Of a stretch of 64,000 nucleotides of DNA, positions 8,481 to 17,843 are shown piece by piece. Source of the stretch: Streptomyces griseomycini (GTDB lineage Bacteria; Actinomycetota; Actinomycetes; Streptomycetales; Streptomycetaceae). The notes under the pieces are model-generated. The model did not search any database and was not told the DNA's origin. It saw only the letters and a program-made list of their open reading frames with translations. Position 1 is the stretch's first letter, and the number at the start of each line of letters is the position of its first letter. A program made the position numbers and the translations under genes. Location: assembly GCF_014203535.1 (NCBI RefSeq), contig NZ_JACHJI010000009.1, forward strand, positions 186,001 to 250,000, given 5' to 3'.

Positions 8481-9494
8481 ATGCGCCCCGACACGCCCGC
8501 CGAAAACGTCGACCACCCCTCCGAAGCGGCACGCCTGGAGCGGACCGCCGAGCTGTACCCCGAGGACGCCGAGGCCCTGCTGCTGCGGGCCGCCGCCCAC
8601 CGGGAACTGGCCGGCGACCGCCCCGCCGCGACCGCCCTCTACGACCGCCTGCTGGCCACCGGCACCGGGCTGGACAACCCCTTCCTGGTCCGCGCCCTGA
8701 AGGCCTCGAACCTCTGGGAGTACGGCCACGAGGCGGAGGCCCGCGCGATCATCGACGGCATCCGCACGGCGTCCCCGCGCGACCCGGCCCCCTGGGTGAT
8801 CGTCGCGGAGGCCCTGGAGGCCCACGACGAACTGGAGCAGGCGCACGAGACGTTCACGCAGGCGGTCCGCCTGCTCCTGACCGACGGGGCGGAGCCCCCG
8901 CGCGCCACCCGCCCCCTCCTCTTCGGCCGCCACCGCGTCCGCAGGATGCTGGGCGCGGCCCACGACGGGTGGGACGCCCTGGCCGACTCCGTCCACACCC
9001 TCCCGATCACCCTGGACGAGCTCCACGACCCCAAGCGCGTGTGGTCCCTGGGCTCGGAGAACCCGGCGGAGCTCCAGGCGGAGATCACGCGGCTGCGGGC
9101 GGAGCTGGGCGCGTACCGGGAGGCGCTGTCCCGCCCCTTCCCGGTGGCGATCCTCCACTGGCCGGCGGACGAGCTGGCGGAGCTGACGGAGGCGTACCCG
9201 TCCCTGGCGGAGGAGTACCCGTCCTACGGGGAGCACCTCGCGGCCATAGAGGCGGCCCTGCGGGAGCTGGCGGCGTCGGGCACGCCGAACCTGGGCGTCG
9301 TCACGGGCACGGTCCCGTCGTACGAGGCCTTCGCGGCGTCGGAGGGGGCGACGCCCGGCGACGCGGCGCTGCTGCCGCAGTACGCGACGACGCTGGCGGC
9401 CCGGGGCCGGGCGGTCGCCTGGCCGCCGGAGCGGGGGGCGGCGTGCTGGTGCGGGTCGGGCCGCGCGTACGGGGAGTGCCACGGGGCGGGGTGA
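8481..9494 (+). CDS. TPR-type protein with C-terminal SEC-C zinc motif
   Basis: 337-aa soluble protein. The first 130 residues form helical TPR-like repeats (AALLLRAAAHRELAGD-type helices), the middle is an alpha-helical region, and the C-terminus ends in the SEC-C motif CWCGSGRAYGECHG, a small zinc-binding module also found in SecA. The ATG at 8481 was chosen; an in-frame GTG at 8472 is possible and neither has a good ribosome site, so a short or absent leader is likely. No enzymatic motif is visible. Confidence 0.75.
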   Translation: MRPDTPAENVDHPSEAARLERTAELYPEDAEALLLRAAAHRELAGDRPAATALYDRLLATGTGLDNPFLVRALKASNLWEYGHEAEARAIIDGIRTASPRDPAPWVIVAEALEAHDELEQAHETFTQAVRLLLTDGAEPPRATRPLLFGRHRVRRMLGAAHDGWDALADSVHTLPITLDELHDPKRVWSLGSENPAELQAEITRLRAELGAYREALSRPFPVAILHWPADELAELTEAYPSLAEEYPSYGEHLAAIEAALRELAASGTPNLGVVTGTVPSYEAFAASEGATPGDAALLPQYATTLAARGRAVAWPPERGAACWCGSGRAYGECHGAG

Positions 9495-9506
9495 CCGGCC
9501 CCGGCC

Positions 9507-9524
9507 CTCCCCCGCGCGGGGGAG
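9507..9524. terminator. Hairpin after the SEC-C gene
   Basis: A perfect 18-base palindrome (CTCCCCC arm, GCGC loop, GGGGGAG arm) 13 bases after the stop codon, placed as a terminator. Confidence 0.6.
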
Positions 9525-9606
9525 ACGGATCCCCCGCGCACGGGACCCTTCCGCACCACGGCGGCGGCTGTACTGAGGGCAGCCGACGCCGAGGGAAGGA
9601 CACCCG

Positions 9607-10959
9607 ATGCACCTCTGGACCAGACGACGCCTGCTGCTCTCGACCGCCGCGGCGGCCCCGGCGGCCGGGCTCGCCGCGGCGGCGTCCGCACCGGCCCGCG
9701 CCCTGACCGGGACGCCGCCCGCACCCGCCGACGACGACGTCGTGCGGCGCATCGCCTCCCTGCCGGGGGTGCGGATCGTGGAGGAACGGCCGGACGCCGG
9801 ACCGGGGTACCGCTTCTTCGTGCTCGGACTGCGCCAGCCGGTCGACCACACCGACCCCTCGGCCGGCACGTTCGAGCAGCGCCTCACCCTGCTCCACACG
9901 TCCGCCGAGCGCCCCACCGTCCTGTTCACCACCGGGTACGAGGCCGTGCTCACGCCCCGGCTCACCGAACCGGCCGTCCTCCTCGGCGGCAACCAGCTCC
10001 AGGCCGAGCACCGCTACTTCGGCACCTCGCGCCCCCGGCCCCACGACTACTCCTACCTGACGATCCGCCAGGCGGCCGACGACCACCACCGCGTCGTCCG
10101 CACCTTCCGCCGGCTCTACCCCGGCGCGTGGATCTCCACCGGCGGCAGCAAGGGCGGCATGGCGAGCGTCTACCACCGCCGCTTCCACCCCCACGACGTG
10201 GACGGCACCGTGGCCTACGCGGCCCCGAACAACGTCGACGACCGCGACGACTCCGCCTACCTCCGCTTCCTGGGGACCGTGGGCACGGCCGCCGACCGCG
10301 AGGCCATCGAGCACGCCCAGCGCCGGCTCCTGCTGCACCGCGCGGAACTGGTCGCCCGCTACGAGGCCGAGACGGCCGCCGCCGGGACCGCCTTCCGCAT
10401 CGTCGGCAGCGCCGACAAGGCGTTCGAGATCGCCGTCCTGCGCGCCCCCTTCATGTTCTGGCAGAACGGCGGCGGCGCGGCGGACCGCGCCGCCCTCCCC
10501 GGCCCGGACGCCACCGCCGACCAGCTCTACGCCTGGCTGGACGACACCGCGGGCCTGGCCCTCTACACCGACGCGGTCGCCCGCGCGTACGTCCCGTACT
10601 GGTACCAGCTCGGCACCGAGATGGGTTACCTCGACGTCCCCACCGCCCACCTGGACGACCTGCTGCGCCACCCGGGCGCCACCGAGCCGCGCTCCTTCGT
10701 CCCCCGCGACGTCCCCCTGCGCTTCGACCCGGACGCGATGCCGGACGTCGACCGCTGGGTCCGCCGCCGCGGCGCCCGCCTGCTGTTCGTCAACGGGACG
10801 CAGGACCCCTCGGTCGCCGAGCCCTTCCCGCCCGGCCGCCACGACTCCCGCGTCCTGTGGGTGCCCGGCGCCAACCACCACACCGAGATCGCCGCCCTCC
10901 CCGCCGCGGACCGCGCCGAGGCCACCGCGATGCTCACCCGCTGGGCCGCCCGCGCCTGA
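9607..10959 (+). CDS. Secreted S28 family (tripeptidyl) aminopeptidase
   Basis: 450-aa exported peptidase. The N-terminus carries twin arginines before a hydrophobic Ala-rich segment (TRRRLLLS), compatible with Tat export. The alpha/beta-hydrolase core shows the nucleophile elbow GGSKGG (Ser about residue 181), the Asp in NGTQDPS and the His in GANHHTEI, and the QAEHRYFGTSRP segment typical of Streptomyces prolyl tri/tetrapeptidyl aminopeptidases (PS-10 family, S28). These release N-terminal peptides outside the cell, for example in transglutaminase activation. The start has GAGGGAAGG upstream. Confidence 0.88.
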   Translation: MHLWTRRRLLLSTAAAAPAAGLAAAASAPARALTGTPPAPADDDVVRRIASLPGVRIVEERPDAGPGYRFFVLGLRQPVDHTDPSAGTFEQRLTLLHTSAERPTVLFTTGYEAVLTPRLTEPAVLLGGNQLQAEHRYFGTSRPRPHDYSYLTIRQAADDHHRVVRTFRRLYPGAWISTGGSKGGMASVYHRRFHPHDVDGTVAYAAPNNVDDRDDSAYLRFLGTVGTAADREAIEHAQRRLLLHRAELVARYEAETAAAGTAFRIVGSADKAFEIAVLRAPFMFWQNGGGAADRAALPGPDATADQLYAWLDDTAGLALYTDAVARAYVPYWYQLGTEMGYLDVPTAHLDDLLRHPGATEPRSFVPRDVPLRFDPDAMPDVDRWVRRRGARLLFVNGTQDPSVAEPFPPGRHDSRVLWVPGANHHTEIAALPAADRAEATAMLTRWAARA

Positions 10960-10960
10960 G

Positions 10961-11260
10961 CGGCGGCCTCCTCCCGGCCACGCGGTCGCCGCGGACCCGC
11001 GCGGCCGGGACGCGGACGCGGCCCCGGGCCCCGCCACCCGGACCTACCGCCGCACCCCCCTCGACCACGAGACGCACCCCCTCCGCCGGGGCGTCCCGGT
11101 CGTGCTGCGCTACGACCCGAGGGGCCCGCGCCGGGTGGTGGTCGTCCACACCGAGGACGGCCGCCCGGGGAACGTCTCCTGCTCGGCCACGGCCGACACG
11201 ACCCGGGGGATCTTCTTCGTGCTGTTCGGGGTGGCGACGGGGGCGGTGGCGTTCCCGTGA
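10961..11260 (+). pseudogene. Possible remnant of a DUF3592-type membrane protein
   Basis: A stop-free reading with G/C third-position bias ends in VVLRYDPRGPRRVVVV, an exposed loop and a final hydrophobic segment (GIFFVLFGVATGAVAFP). The YDP...RRV motif plus one terminal helix resembles the end of DUF3592 proteins. There is no start codon with a ribosome site, and the N-terminal helix and most of the domain are missing. It is read as a 5'-truncated fossil and may alternatively be chance coding bias. Confidence 0.35.
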
Positions 11261-11277
11261 GGGGTCCGGAAGGGCCC

Positions 11278-12423
11278 CTACGCCGAGCGGGTTCCCTCCG
11301 GTGGACGGGCGGGGCCGTCGTCGGCGTCGGGGGGCAGACCGACGGCGAGGAGCGCGACGTCGTCGCCGAGGTGACCCGCGGTGTACCGGTACAGGTCGGC
11401 GAGCAGGGCGTCCAGCACCCGGTCCGGGTCCGGCGGGAAGGGGCGGGACAGCCGCGGGACGGGGTCGTAGAAGACCCCGCGGTGGTCGCGGGCCTCGACG
11501 ACGCCGTCGGTGAACAGCAGCAGGACCGCCCCCTCGGGCAGGTCGTACCGGTCGACGGGGACGTCCGGGGGGCCGTCCGGGACGCCGAGGTCGGCCAGGC
11601 CCAGCGGCAGTGAGGGCGTGCCCGGCTCCAGCGGGCGGGCCCGGCCGCGGTGGACCAGCAACGGCGCCGGGTGTCCCCGGTTGGCCATGCGCAGGACGGA
11701 GCCGTCGCCGGACAACTCGGCGACGACGGCGGTGGCGAACGTCTCGAGTCCCGTCCCGCCCTCGGCGACGTTGGCCTCCCGCACCCGGTCCTCCAGCCAG
11801 CGGACCACACCGGGCAGGTCCGGAGCGCGGAGGGCGGCCTCGTGGAAGGTGCCCAGCAGCGCGTTGACGGTTCGGACCGCGCCCAGGCCCTTGCCCCGGA
11901 CGTCGGCGATCATCAGCCGGACGCCGTGGGGAGTGGGGCGGATCGCGTACAGGTCGCCCCCGATGGCGGCTTCCCGCGCGGCGGCCTCGTACCGGACGGC
12001 CACGGCCAGCGGCCCGATCCGTCCGGGCGGGGAGGGGAGCATCGCGCGCTGGACGGTCTCGGCGACCTCGCGGGCGTTCTTCAGCTGCCGCCGCTCACGG
12101 GCCAGCATCCGGTTGAAGACCGCGGCCAGGAGGGTCAGGGTGACGAACGTCGAGAACGGGACGACGTCGTCGACGCCGAACGGCAGCCTGCCCCTCACCA
12201 GCGGCAGGATCACCGCGGCGAGGAACGCCGCCCCGCCGGTGGCGATCGTCCCGGCCAGGGAGAACCAGGGCGCGACCAGCACGGGGGCGGCCGCCAGCAG
12301 GGGGAACACCCTCACGCCTCGCGGGGTGAGGAGGTCGAGGACGAACACGCCGAGGATCAGTGCGGCAGGCAGCCATCGAAACCACCGCCTTTCGCGGGGC
12401 GGTGACGCACGGACGGGTCCCAC
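11278..12423 (-). CDS. Membrane PP2C/SpoIIE-type protein phosphatase
   Basis: 381-aa integral membrane phosphatase. Three hydrophobic segments (about residues 16-33, 38-70 and 80-100) anchor a short linker helix and a C-terminal SpoIIE domain with its metal motifs: AIGGDLYAI, MIADVRGKG, RMANRGHPAPLLV, LLLFTDGVVEARD and GDDVALLAVG. Such enzymes dephosphorylate Ser/Thr on STAS antagonists in partner-switching control of sigma factors. The start is uncertain: GTG 12423 is close to AGGAG and gives a typical short N-terminus, while in-frame ATG 12480 and GTG 12558 would extend it. Confidence 0.85.
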   Translation of the reverse strand: MGPVRASPPRERRWFRWLPAALILGVFVLDLLTPRGVRVFPLLAAAPVLVAPWFSLAGTIATGGAAFLAAVILPLVRGRLPFGVDDVVPFSTFVTLTLLAAVFNRMLARERRQLKNAREVAETVQRAMLPSPPGRIGPLAVAVRYEAAAREAAIGGDLYAIRPTPHGVRLMIADVRGKGLGAVRTVNALLGTFHEAALRAPDLPGVVRWLEDRVREANVAEGGTGLETFATAVVAELSGDGSVLRMANRGHPAPLLVHRGRARPLEPGTPSLPLGLADLGVPDGPPDVPVDRYDLPEGAVLLLFTDGVVEARDHRGVFYDPVPRLSRPFPPDPDRVLDALLADLYRYTAGHLGDDVALLAVGLPPDADDGPARPPEGTRSA

Positions 12424-12825
12424 TCTCCTGCGCTCCGGGTGCGTTCCTGGACAGAATCCGGATTCCAGTCTCTGCCACATCCCCGACCACGGCGACCGGA
12501 GCACCACGGGTTCCCGCCCCGGTACGGGCGGGGGCCGGTTGTGACTCCGCGCTGCCACGCCTGCCCGTCATGCTCCGCAGCGTGAAGCACGCCCGTGCCC
12601 AGCCCCCTTGCGATGCGCAACACACTCGTCCGACATACGCGAAGGAGTTCGCCTTCCCACCCGTGCATCAGGCATCGCCTATCGGAAGATTCGGGACCAA
12701 TACTCCCCACCTCGCGACCCAACCGGCTCTATGTCCGACCTTTGCAGTACGGTCACACAGACCAACCGATCCGGAGGGCCGTCACACGCTGAGCAGGCCC
12801 AGACCTGCGTACACGAGGAAGCACG
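12424..12825. other. Left boundary of the defence island, divergent promoter region
   Basis: About 400 bases between the phosphatase and the MORC-like gene, visibly richer in A/T than the left flank. It holds a 13-base palindrome (12608-12620, TTGCG/CGCAA arms with centre ATG) and an AT-richer stretch at 12650-12780 that should contain the promoter for the rightward defence operon. No clean -35/-10 pair stands out. No tRNA, integrase or long direct repeat was seen that would mark an insertion site. Confidence 0.5.
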
Positions 12826-14379
12826 ATGACCTACGAGCCCGGCACCGTCTGGCAGTACGAGGTCCCCACGACCGGCAGCGCCCATCTGCCCCCGGACGCC
12901 GGCTACGGCAAGGCCCTGACCAACCAGGGCTACGGCTTCGAGGTCGCCATCGCCGACCTGATCGACAACTCCATCGACGCCGGCGCCGACGAGATCGTCG
13001 TGCACTTCCTGCGTGACGCCAAGCGCATCCTCACCCTCCTGATCATCGACAACGGCAGGGGCATGGACGACGCGGGCCTGGACGCCGCCATGACGGTGGG
13101 CCGGCGCCGGGACTACGGCGAGAGCGCCCTCGGCATGTACGGCACGGGCCTGAAGGCCGCCTCGCTGTCCCACGCGTCGTCGCTGACCGTGGTCAGCCGT
13201 ACCAAGCGCAGCCGTGCCGCGGGGCGCCGTCTCACCGCGGAGGGCATCGAGGACGGCTTCCGCTGTGACACCGTCGACCCCCGCTACGCACAGGAACTCG
13301 TGGACCGGTACGACGGCATCATCGAGTGGCACGGCACGATCGTGCGCTGGGACCAGGTGCGGGCCTTCGAGACGGTGACGACCGGCCAGAGCGACCACTA
13401 CCTGTCCAAGGCGATCGCGCGTCTGGAGACGCACCTCGGCCTCTACCTGCACCGGTTCCTCCAGAACGGCCTCAAGCTCGACATCGCCGTGTGGGACGTG
13501 AGCAGCGGCGAGGGCCGGCTCGGCGAGGAGGTGGACCACATCGCCGTCGAGGCGCTGGACCCCTTCGGCTACAAGGTGCCCGGGAAGGCGGGCTACCCCC
13601 GTACGTTCACGGCCCCCGTGGAGGGCCTGGGGGACGTACGACTGACCGCGCACATCTGGCCCGCCAAGTCGAAGCAGGCCGGCTTCCGGCAGATCGGGTC
13701 CCTCGCCGACCGCCAGGGCTTCTACTTCTACCGCAACGACCGCCTCGTCCAGGCCGGCGGCTGGAACGGTCTCCGCAATCCCGAAGGTCACCTCGCTCTC
13801 GCTCGCGTGGCCGTCGACCTTCCGTCCCACGAGAACAGCGTCCTGAGCCTCGACGTGAAGAAGGAGAGCGTCACCGTCACGCCCGCCTTCACGCTCGGCG
13901 TCGAGAAGGCCGTGGACGCCTCCGGAAACACCTTCCACGGGTTCCTCGGCGACGCCGAGGCCGCCTACCGGGAGGGCGCGAAGCGCACGGAGATCGTCCG
14001 CAAGCCCGTGACGCTCCCGGGCAAGGGGATAGACCCGAAGATCAAGCGGGTCGTCAAGGAGGAGCTGCCCGAGAAGCCGGGTGAGGAGCCCATCGCGTTC
14101 TCCTGGGTCTCCCTTCCCGGTGACAAGTTCTTCGACCTGGACCGCGAGAACAACACCGTCCTCCTCAACAAGGCCTTCCGCAGCGACTTCAACGACGGCA
14201 GGCGCGGCGGAAGCAACGACGCCCCCGTCACGAAGACCTTGCTGTACCTGCTGCTCGAGGACTGCTTCGGTCTCGGGCGCTGGGAGCGTGGCCGCCAGGA
14301 CCGGGTGGACTACTGGAACACCATCCTCCTGGCAGCGGCAGGCGCGCACCGCGAACGCCGTGCACAGGCGGCCGACTGA
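12826..14379 (+). CDS. MORC/MutL-like GHKL ATPase (defence module A)
   Basis: 517-aa cytoplasmic ATPase of the Hsp90/histidine-kinase/MutL fold, closest in layout to prokaryotic MORC-like proteins of restriction islands. The Bergerat fold is clear: N-box DLIDNSIDAGA (residues 44-54, with Asp at the usual catalytic Glu position), G1 DNGRGM (about 75-80) and G2 GMYGTGLKAASLS (about 101-113). An S5-type second domain follows (about 200-330) with KESV; the C-terminal 150 residues are unique. Family proteins dimerise on ATP binding and clamp or compact DNA. AGGAA precedes the ATG. It heads an operon with the Z1 gene 53 bases downstream. Confidence 0.85.
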   Translation: MTYEPGTVWQYEVPTTGSAHLPPDAGYGKALTNQGYGFEVAIADLIDNSIDAGADEIVVHFLRDAKRILTLLIIDNGRGMDDAGLDAAMTVGRRRDYGESALGMYGTGLKAASLSHASSLTVVSRTKRSRAAGRRLTAEGIEDGFRCDTVDPRYAQELVDRYDGIIEWHGTIVRWDQVRAFETVTTGQSDHYLSKAIARLETHLGLYLHRFLQNGLKLDIAVWDVSSGEGRLGEEVDHIAVEALDPFGYKVPGKAGYPRTFTAPVEGLGDVRLTAHIWPAKSKQAGFRQIGSLADRQGFYFYRNDRLVQAGGWNGLRNPEGHLALARVAVDLPSHENSVLSLDVKKESVTVTPAFTLGVEKAVDASGNTFHGFLGDAEAAYREGAKRTEIVRKPVTLPGKGIDPKIKRVVKEELPEKPGEEPIAFSWVSLPGDKFFDLDRENNTVLLNKAFRSDFNDGRRGGSNDAPVTKTLLYLLLEDCFGLGRWERGRQDRVDYWNTILLAAAGAHRERRAQAAD

Positions 14380-14432
14380 TCCGGTACCGCTCCCGCTCCC
14401 GGCCCGCTCCGGCCCCCGACCGAGGACAAGAG

Positions 14433-17378
14433 ATGACCAACACTCCGTCCGGTGTGCTCCTCGACATCCACACCTCCGCGCTGGCGGGGATGGGCAGCAT
14501 GCCGCGTCACTTCGAACGCTGGGCGGCGCTCGCCGCGGATGACTCCCACCCCGACGCGGACCTGGGCGAGGAGCTGTTCCGCTCCCTCCTCATCAGCGGT
14601 GACGACGCGCTGATCGCCCTGTGGGACCGCCACCTGACCGCCTGGGACTTCGCGGAGGACCCGCCGTGGGGAGCGGACTCCCCGGCGCGCACCGACGAAC
14701 GGCGTGCCGTGGTGTACGAACGGCTCCGGTTCGGAACCGAACTGCGCAAGGCCCTGGACGAGGCCGTACCCGTGGCGAAGGTGCCCGGTGCGACGGTGAT
14801 CACCCGGGAGTTCACCCCGTGGTACACCCCGGAACGCGCGGCGGCCAGGTCCTTCTACTGGACGGCGTACGAACAGAAGCTCCGCGACAAGGGATGGTCC
14901 GAGGCCGCCATCGCCGGCCTCGACCAGGCGAGCCGGGCGGTCGTCGAGCGCCTCACCGATCCCGAACAGCCGACGGCCCGACAGGCGAAGGGCCTGGTCG
15001 TCGGCTACGTCCAGTCCGGCAAGACGGCGAACTTCACCGGCGTGACCGCGAAGGCCATCGACGCCGGCTACCGTCTCGTCATCGTCCTGGGGGGCACCCT
15101 CAACCTGCTGCGCGCCCAGACCCAGCGGCGCCTCGACATGGAGCTGATCGGCCAGGAGAACATCCTGCGGGGCGCGGACGTCACGGACGTGGATTCCCTG
15201 GTCGGTGTGGACTACGTGGGCGACGACGAGGACTGGCCGAAGTTCGTACGACACGGTGGTCGTCCCTCCACGCTCGGCGCGTTCGACATCGAGCGCCTGA
15301 CCACACGCGACAACGACTACAAGAGCCTGGCCCAGGGCATCCGGGCGCTGGAGTTCGAGAAGCGCGTCCCCGCTCGCCCGCTGCACGATCCGGCGAACCT
15401 CCACCACGCCGCGGCGCGGATCCTCGTGGTGAAGAAGAACAAGGCCGTCCTCACGAAGCTCGTCAAGGACCTCAAGCAGATCCACGGGATCCTGGGAGAG
15501 CTGCCGACCCTCATCATCGACGACGAGTCCGACCAGGCCTCCGTGAACACCTCGGACCCGAAGAAGTGGGAACGGGGGAGCACCGAGCGCACGGCCATCA
15601 ACGGCCTGATATCCAAGCTCCTGGGACTGCTTCCGCGCGCCCAGTACGTCGGCTACACCGCGACTCCCTTCGCCAACGTCTTCATCGATCCGGGCGATGA
15701 GGAGGACATCTTCCCGCGCGACTTCCTGATCTCCCTCCCCCGCCCCAGCGGTTACATGGGTGTTCAGGACTTCCACGACCTGGACGACGTCGGCGGTGGT
15801 GAGGGCGAGGCCGAACGGAGGCACGTCCGTGGGATCTACGACTCCACGGGCGACCGTCTTCAGGAAGCCCTGGACGCCTTCGTCCTCACGGGCGCTCTGA
15901 AGTGCTACCGCGCCGCCCACGGCGTCCCCTCCGACTCGTTCCGGCATCACACGATGCTCGTGCACGAATCGGTCCGCATGGTCGAGCACACCGCGCTCGC
16001 CCTGCGCATCAACACCATGTGGCACAACGCCGCGCACACGCGCCCGGAGGGCCACGCACGCCTGGCTTCCCTCTTCGAGAAGGACTTCCGTCCCCACGCG
16101 GACGGAGGCGGCCTGCCCACCCCCGCGACGTACGACGAACTGAAGCCGTACGTCACCGACGCGCGCCGCCTCATCAACAAGGGCGGTGGCCCCGTCATCG
16201 TCGTCAACGGTGACAGCGAACACGACTACAGCCAGCCCGACCTGGACTTCGACCGCACCCCGAACGTCTGGAAGATCCTGGTCGGCGGCACGAAGCTGTC
16301 CCGTGGCTTCACGGTCGAGGGCCTGACGATCACGTACTACCGTCGCACGACGCAGCAGGCCGACACTCTGATGCAGATGGGCCGTTGGTTCGGTTTCCGG
16401 CGCGGGTACCGCGATCTCGTCCGCCTCTACATCGGTCGGGAGGAGACGCTCGGCCGCGGTCGCAACGCCAAGACGGTCGACCTGTACGAGGCCTTCGAGG
16501 CGATCTGCCGCGACGAGGAGCTCTTCCGCGCCGAACTGGCCCGCTACGCACCCATGGTGGACGGTCGTCCTCAGGTCACCCCCGCCCAGATCCCGCCGCT
16601 GGTGGCCCAGCACCTGCCGTGGGTGAAGCCGTCGGCTCGGAACAAGATGTTCAACGCGGAGCTGGTGGAGGTGCGGTCACCGGGGACCTGGGTGGAGCCG
16701 ACCGCCTACCCGGAGGCCCCGGACGAGCTGGCCCACAACACCGAGCGTTGGGAGTCGGTCCTCGCCGCACTGAGTCAGGACCCGGTGCGTCTGTCCGTCG
16801 GGGACGGTCCCGCGTACGAGGCGCGCGTGGGCACGGTCTCGCACGAGACGCTGACAAAGGTGCTGTGCGACCTGCGGTGGTCGATCCCGAGCCAGTTCTC
16901 GCCGCACCTGGAGTTCCTGCTGGAAGCGGGCCGACAGCCGGCAAAGATCGACGACTGGTTGGTGATCACGCCGTTGCAGACCTCCACCAGGCGTGTGGAG
17001 GCCCGCATCCTGGGGCACGGCCCGTTCACCCTGGCCCGCCGTACCCGACGACGCGGCTCGCTCTTCGGCGCGCTCAGTGAGCCCAAGCACCGCGCCGCCG
17101 CCCTGCGCACCGCGGGCGCCGTCGAGACGGCCGGGAACGCATCGGTCGAGCAGTTCGTCCGCCCGCGGCGAGGGGCGCTGCTGCTCTACCCGGTGGTCGA
17201 GTCCGAGCCGCGGCTCACCGCCGACGGGACGGTGAACGCCGGTGACGTCGTCATGGCCTTCTCCTTCGTCGCGCCGAAGTCGTCGGTGGGAACCGGTCGC
17301 CCGCTGGTTCGGTTCCGCGCGATCGACTCGGGCCGGCGGGATGCGATCGTGATCGACCGAGACGACACACACTCCTGA
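14433..17378 (+). CDS. Z1 domain-containing P-loop ATPase (defence module A)
   Basis: 981-aa helicase-like ATPase. It has a Walker A GYVQSGKT (residues 191-198), a Walker B-like LIIDDESDQ (about 360-368), the motif GYTATPFAN (motif III-like) and the hallmark Z1 block QMGRWFGFRRGYRD (about 648-661), in which the arginines correspond to SF2 motif VI. The C-terminal 250 residues are family-specific. Z1 proteins occur with MutL/MORC-like ATPases in restriction-like and Mza-type defence loci, which matches the gene upstream. It probably translocates on DNA or senses a nucleic-acid state. The next gene begins 12 bases after its stop. Confidence 0.85.
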   Translation: MTNTPSGVLLDIHTSALAGMGSMPRHFERWAALAADDSHPDADLGEELFRSLLISGDDALIALWDRHLTAWDFAEDPPWGADSPARTDERRAVVYERLRFGTELRKALDEAVPVAKVPGATVITREFTPWYTPERAAARSFYWTAYEQKLRDKGWSEAAIAGLDQASRAVVERLTDPEQPTARQAKGLVVGYVQSGKTANFTGVTAKAIDAGYRLVIVLGGTLNLLRAQTQRRLDMELIGQENILRGADVTDVDSLVGVDYVGDDEDWPKFVRHGGRPSTLGAFDIERLTTRDNDYKSLAQGIRALEFEKRVPARPLHDPANLHHAAARILVVKKNKAVLTKLVKDLKQIHGILGELPTLIIDDESDQASVNTSDPKKWERGSTERTAINGLISKLLGLLPRAQYVGYTATPFANVFIDPGDEEDIFPRDFLISLPRPSGYMGVQDFHDLDDVGGGEGEAERRHVRGIYDSTGDRLQEALDAFVLTGALKCYRAAHGVPSDSFRHHTMLVHESVRMVEHTALALRINTMWHNAAHTRPEGHARLASLFEKDFRPHADGGGLPTPATYDELKPYVTDARRLINKGGGPVIVVNGDSEHDYSQPDLDFDRTPNVWKILVGGTKLSRGFTVEGLTITYYRRTTQQADTLMQMGRWFGFRRGYRDLVRLYIGREETLGRGRNAKTVDLYEAFEAICRDEELFRAELARYAPMVDGRPQVTPAQIPPLVAQHLPWVKPSARNKMFNAELVEVRSPGTWVEPTAYPEAPDELAHNTERWESVLAALSQDPVRLSVGDGPAYEARVGTVSHETLTKVLCDLRWSIPSQFSPHLEFLLEAGRQPAKIDDWLVITPLQTSTRRVEARILGHGPFTLARRTRRRGSLFGALSEPKHRAAALRTAGAVETAGNASVEQFVRPRRGALLLYPVVESEPRLTADGTVNAGDVVMAFSFVAPKSSVGTGRPLVRFRAIDSGRRDAIVIDRDDTHS

Positions 17379-17390
17379 GGCGCGACACCA

Positions 17391-17843
17391 TTGGACAATG
17401 TGAGGCCTTCCTCTCCCGGCGTCTCAGCACGCATGTCCCGACAGGCCAGCAAGGACACGAACGCCGAGCTGGCCGTGCGTCGTCTGCTGCACGCGGCCGG
17501 CCTGCGCTACCGCGTGGAGTACCCGGTGCCGGGAATGGCGCGGCGACGCATCGACGTGGCGTTCACCCGGGCCAAGATCGCTGTCCTGATCGACGGGTGT
17601 TTCTGGCACGGGTGCCCGGAGCACGCAACGCAGCCGAAGGCCAACGCCGAGTGGTGGCGCAAGAAGCTCGACCGGAACATGGCCCGCGATCTGGAGACGA
17701 CGGAGCATCTGACCGCTCTGGGGTGGACGGTGCTGCGCTTCTGGGAGCATGAGGATCCGGGAGACGTGGCCGCCCGGGTGAGGGCGGTTGTGGAGCGGCG
17801 CCTGGCGGAGCGGGCGGGAAAGCAGGAGGCGTGGGGGGACTGA
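17391..17843 (+). CDS. Vsr-type DNA mismatch/nicking endonuclease
   Basis: 150-aa PD-(D/E)XK-fold nuclease of the very short patch repair family. The metal-binding Asp lies in RRRIDVAFT (about residue 55), followed by the signature IDGCFWHGCPEH (68-79) and the downstream WWRKKLDRN...RD and GWTVLRFWEHE blocks. Classical Vsr nicks at T:G mismatches made by deamination of 5-methylcytosine, so it belongs with the two cytosine methylases that follow; in MORC/Z1 loci it may be the restriction nuclease. The TTG start is supported by TGAGG nine bases upstream; ATG 17433 is the alternative. It overlaps the next gene by 13 bases. Confidence 0.87.
   Translation: MDNVRPSSPGVSARMSRQASKDTNAELAVRRLLHAAGLRYRVEYPVPGMARRRIDVAFTRAKIAVLIDGCFWHGCPEHATQPKANAEWWRKKLDRNMARDLETTEHLTALGWTVLRFWEHEDPGDVAARVRAVVERRLAERAGKQEAWGD

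Noticed and set aside
10128..11513. 461-codon frame overlapping the S28 gene and beyond
   Set aside because: Arg/Pro/Gly-rich shadow of the S28 gene in another frame.
12424..12825. tRNA or integration site at the left island edge
   Set aside because: No cloverleaf or repeat shared with the right edge was seen.
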